DNA from: Endomychus coccineus
Taxonomy: Eukaryota; Arthropoda; Insecta; Coleoptera; Endomychidae
Reading direction: 5' to 3'
Assembly: GCA_958510875.1 (NCBI GenBank)
Contig: OY294067.1
Location: 194,997,322 to 195,061,321, forward strand
DNA: 64,000 bases
This document shows positions 63,301 to 64,000 of the stretch, one piece after another (the stretch's first letter is position 1; each line of letters starts with the position of its first letter). The position numbers were made by a program, and so were the translations under genes. Under the pieces are notes generated by a model, which saw only the letters and a list, made by a program, of their open reading frames with translations, ran no database searches and had not been told where the DNA came from.

Positions 63301-64000
63301 CCTGCTATTATAAAGACTAAGCTTATAATGCAAGAAATTTGGAAATTAAAAGTAGGTTGGGACGAGTCTCTTCCTCTTGATATTCACACATCATGGTTGA
63401 AATTCAAAACACAAATCACATCGTTGGAAGAACTGGAAATACCAAGGGAAACAATTTGTCGTAATACACAGGAAATTCAATTACATTGTTTTTCGGACGC
63501 TTCTGAAAAAGCATACGGCACGGCAATTTATATAAGATCGACAGATCAAAAGAACTGTCATCAAGTTCGATTGATATGTGCGAAGTCAAGGGTGGCTCCG
63601 GTAAAAACGGTAAATCTTCCACGACTCGAATTATGTGCAGCTTTATTAACAGCAAAACTAGCACGGGAAGTATTAGACTCGTCAAAGGTTAAATTCAACA
63701 CGGTTCAATTTTGGAGTGATTCCATTATCGTATTAGCATGTCTGAGCTCGGAACCTTTTCAGTGGAAAACGTTCGTGTCAAACCGAACAGCTGAAATTCA
63801 ACAACTAACCAAAGGATATCAGTGGAAGCACATTCCTTCTAGGAATAATCCAGCTGATATAATTTCCAGGGGTTTGGATTCAGAAACTTTGAAATTTTGT
63901 AAATTGTGGTGGAACGGACCAGAATGGTTGAGTAACGACGAAAATTTATGGCCAAATACTAGGTATGAGGTTCCAGAAAACATTCCTGAAATTAAAGTTA
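60346..64000 (+). CDS. BEL/Pao gag-pol polyprotein (open at window end)
   Basis: A single frame from ATG 60346 (MADDLNESIRKRG), at least 1218 codons with no stop seen. A DUF1759-type gag region (about residues 110-290; IPSFYGSYKEWLEFHDTF, FYYLKNSLKGDA); Cys/His motifs CIICKENHFLFTC (about 326), CWNCLKYGHRVDSC (about 359) and CKQCGRKH; an aspartic protease of the A17/DUF1758 type (LLDSGSQSNFIS, about 461); RT with CRVVFDGSAKT, VEKMYRQV and YMDDLLVS (about 876); then RNase H-like CFSDASEKAYGTAIY and LPRLELCAALLTAKL (about 1047-1110). Gag and pol are fused in one frame, usual for BEL. Integrase lies beyond the window. It appears intact so far. Confidence 0.9.
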   Translation, partial: MADDLNESIRKRGILKGKLTRFESFMSSASEDMLVQLPARIDKCRECWTDFDALQTYIEKLDVSQAQVEERQSFEDNYFKLIAMAEGKLNASASSKNNNASGSQNVNPGTQPVDRNVKLPIMEIPSFYGSYKEWLEFHDTFNALIHTNSSLSGIQKFYYLKNSLKGDAAEVIRALEVSEQNYVEAWKLLKDRFENKKLIALSHIDSMYNFPQIHKESFTQLRKLLDLIKRDIRSLKSLGQPIDSWDILLIYILENKLDSITKREWQKSGACNKFATMTEFQVFLEKRCQLLEAMDSNKTVNKISEWKVKSDKQNVSRSFVAVTKPCIICKENHFLFTCKKFQNLAVSARRDEVKKSGACWNCLKYGHRVDSCTLGGCKQCGRKHNTMIHHSEQTQSRSVIASSGSQDGSGPSEEPRTSRTQNTVQNYQCIANTLSAEILLSTALVHIVDGFGNLQECRTLLDSGSQSNFISRDLWKKLHLSAQKINIPVLGIGQGRTNITHSVNAVVHSKFNNFKFESRFLIIDKISENLPSINIDSNSLVIPQNITLADITFDRTNKIDLLLGASIFWDLICVGQLKLGKNKPVIQKTKLGWVISGPVLGIHKLTNNITTCNISSNIQIQDQLEKFWEIEECHNKKPLPNEEMQCEKIFHETTKRDENGRFIVHLPLRENIGNLGDSFNTALKRFQQLERRLDRDGKMKLQYQDFIREYIELGHMTKIGTSEELGRLRDINQPIYYLPHHGVFKETSLTTKCRVVFDGSAKTDTGLSLNNGLMVGPKLQDNLFNILLRFRRYEVVIAGDVEKMYRQVFITKEHRNLQRILWRFSCDQPIDVYQLNTITYGTAPASFLAVKCLQQLGLDNNEGFPIASQTILHDFYMDDLLVSTRSVHEAKIIKDQVSQILEGVGFILRKWISNRTEVLVGESKNSEIEHYLSNDETTKALGLLWNSDRDILQYKIQIDVTQSRVTKRTILSVTSQIFDPLGLVGPAIIKTKLIMQEIWKLKVGWDESLPLDIHTSWLKFKTQITSLEELEIPRETICRNTQEIQLHCFSDASEKAYGTAIYIRSTDQKNCHQVRLICAKSRVAPVKTVNLPRLELCAALLTAKLAREVLDSSKVKFNTVQFWSDSIIVLACLSSEPFQWKTFVSNRTAEIQQLTKGYQWKHIPSRNNPADIISRGLDSETLKFCKLWWNGPEWLSNDENLWPNTRYEVPENIPEIKV

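Larger units (their letters stand above)
59831..64000 (+). mobile_element. BEL/Pao retrotransposon, 3' part outside window
   Basis: Inserted in the penton-like gene of Polinton C. It has the proposed LTR, leader and an uninterrupted gag-pol frame running off the right end. The integrase and 3' LTR are not in the window. Confidence 0.85.

Overview
The window looks like a repeat-dense stretch of an animal nuclear genome, most likely an insect. The evidence is AT-rich DNA, short GT-AG introns, long (TA)n microsatellites, and a mixture of Ty3/Gypsy, BEL/Pao, non-LTR, Tc1/mariner-type and Maverick/Polinton elements of the kinds common in insects. I cannot name a species. No ordinary cellular housekeeping gene is recognisable; almost everything belongs to mobile elements, many nested in one another.

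Layout. 1-4774: decayed Gypsy element on the minus strand (INT, RNase H, gag) with its 5' LTR at 3121-4774 and a triplicated PBS/LTR-edge repeat. 4788-10576: IS630/Tc1/mariner-type element with a complete three-exon transposase gene, TA-flanked, carrying a second TA-flanked mariner-like element (4871-7186) inside its left end. 10686-15399: twelve-exon minus-strand gene with two zinc-finger-like motifs and a tyrosine-recombinase (Crypton-like) domain; it has internally duplicated exons and its 3' end is lost at the mariner-type element. 15917-16693: tandem 304-bp repeat carrying a tRNA-like unit. 16888-21835: Gypsy LTRs and a broken minus-strand pol, fused to an inverted fragment of a non-LTR retrotransposon (21836-22420); another non-LTR fragment lies at 23480-24185.

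24285-37502 is the centrepiece: a complete Polinton/Maverick, 13,218 bp, with AG...CT ends, about 1.8-1.9 kb terminal inverted repeats and a perfect 6-bp target duplication ATTTAC. It carries genes for a packaging ATPase, a DUF8207-like protein, a fibre-like coiled coil, a chromodomain integrase, a PLA2-like/membrane protein, an adenain-type protease, penton-like and major capsid-like proteins, an MSV199-like protein with a 51-nt intron, and a predicted membrane glycoprotein. It has no DNA polymerase B gene. It sits inside the PLA2-like gene of a second Polinton (about 24186-51911), whose ATPase gene is split again by a young complete Gypsy element (39101-46403; 1423-bp LTRs; TSD GTGG) and by a 1811-bp LTR-like insertion (46647-48457; TSD GTAG). 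Remains of a third Polinton (about 53040-59830: PolB, integrase, fibre, DUF8207, PLA2 C-terminus, protease, penton) follow, cut by a BEL/Pao retrotransposon (59831 to the window end) whose gag-pol frame is open to the right edge.

Together these give a relative insertion history: old Polintons first, then a Polinton and LTR elements landing within their genes. The element-encoded genes form two functional sets: DNA integration (INT, transposases, RT/RNase H) and virion assembly (ATPase, protease, capsid proteins, PLA2). The products were inferred by eye from motifs and from similarity among the copies within the window; no database search was possible.
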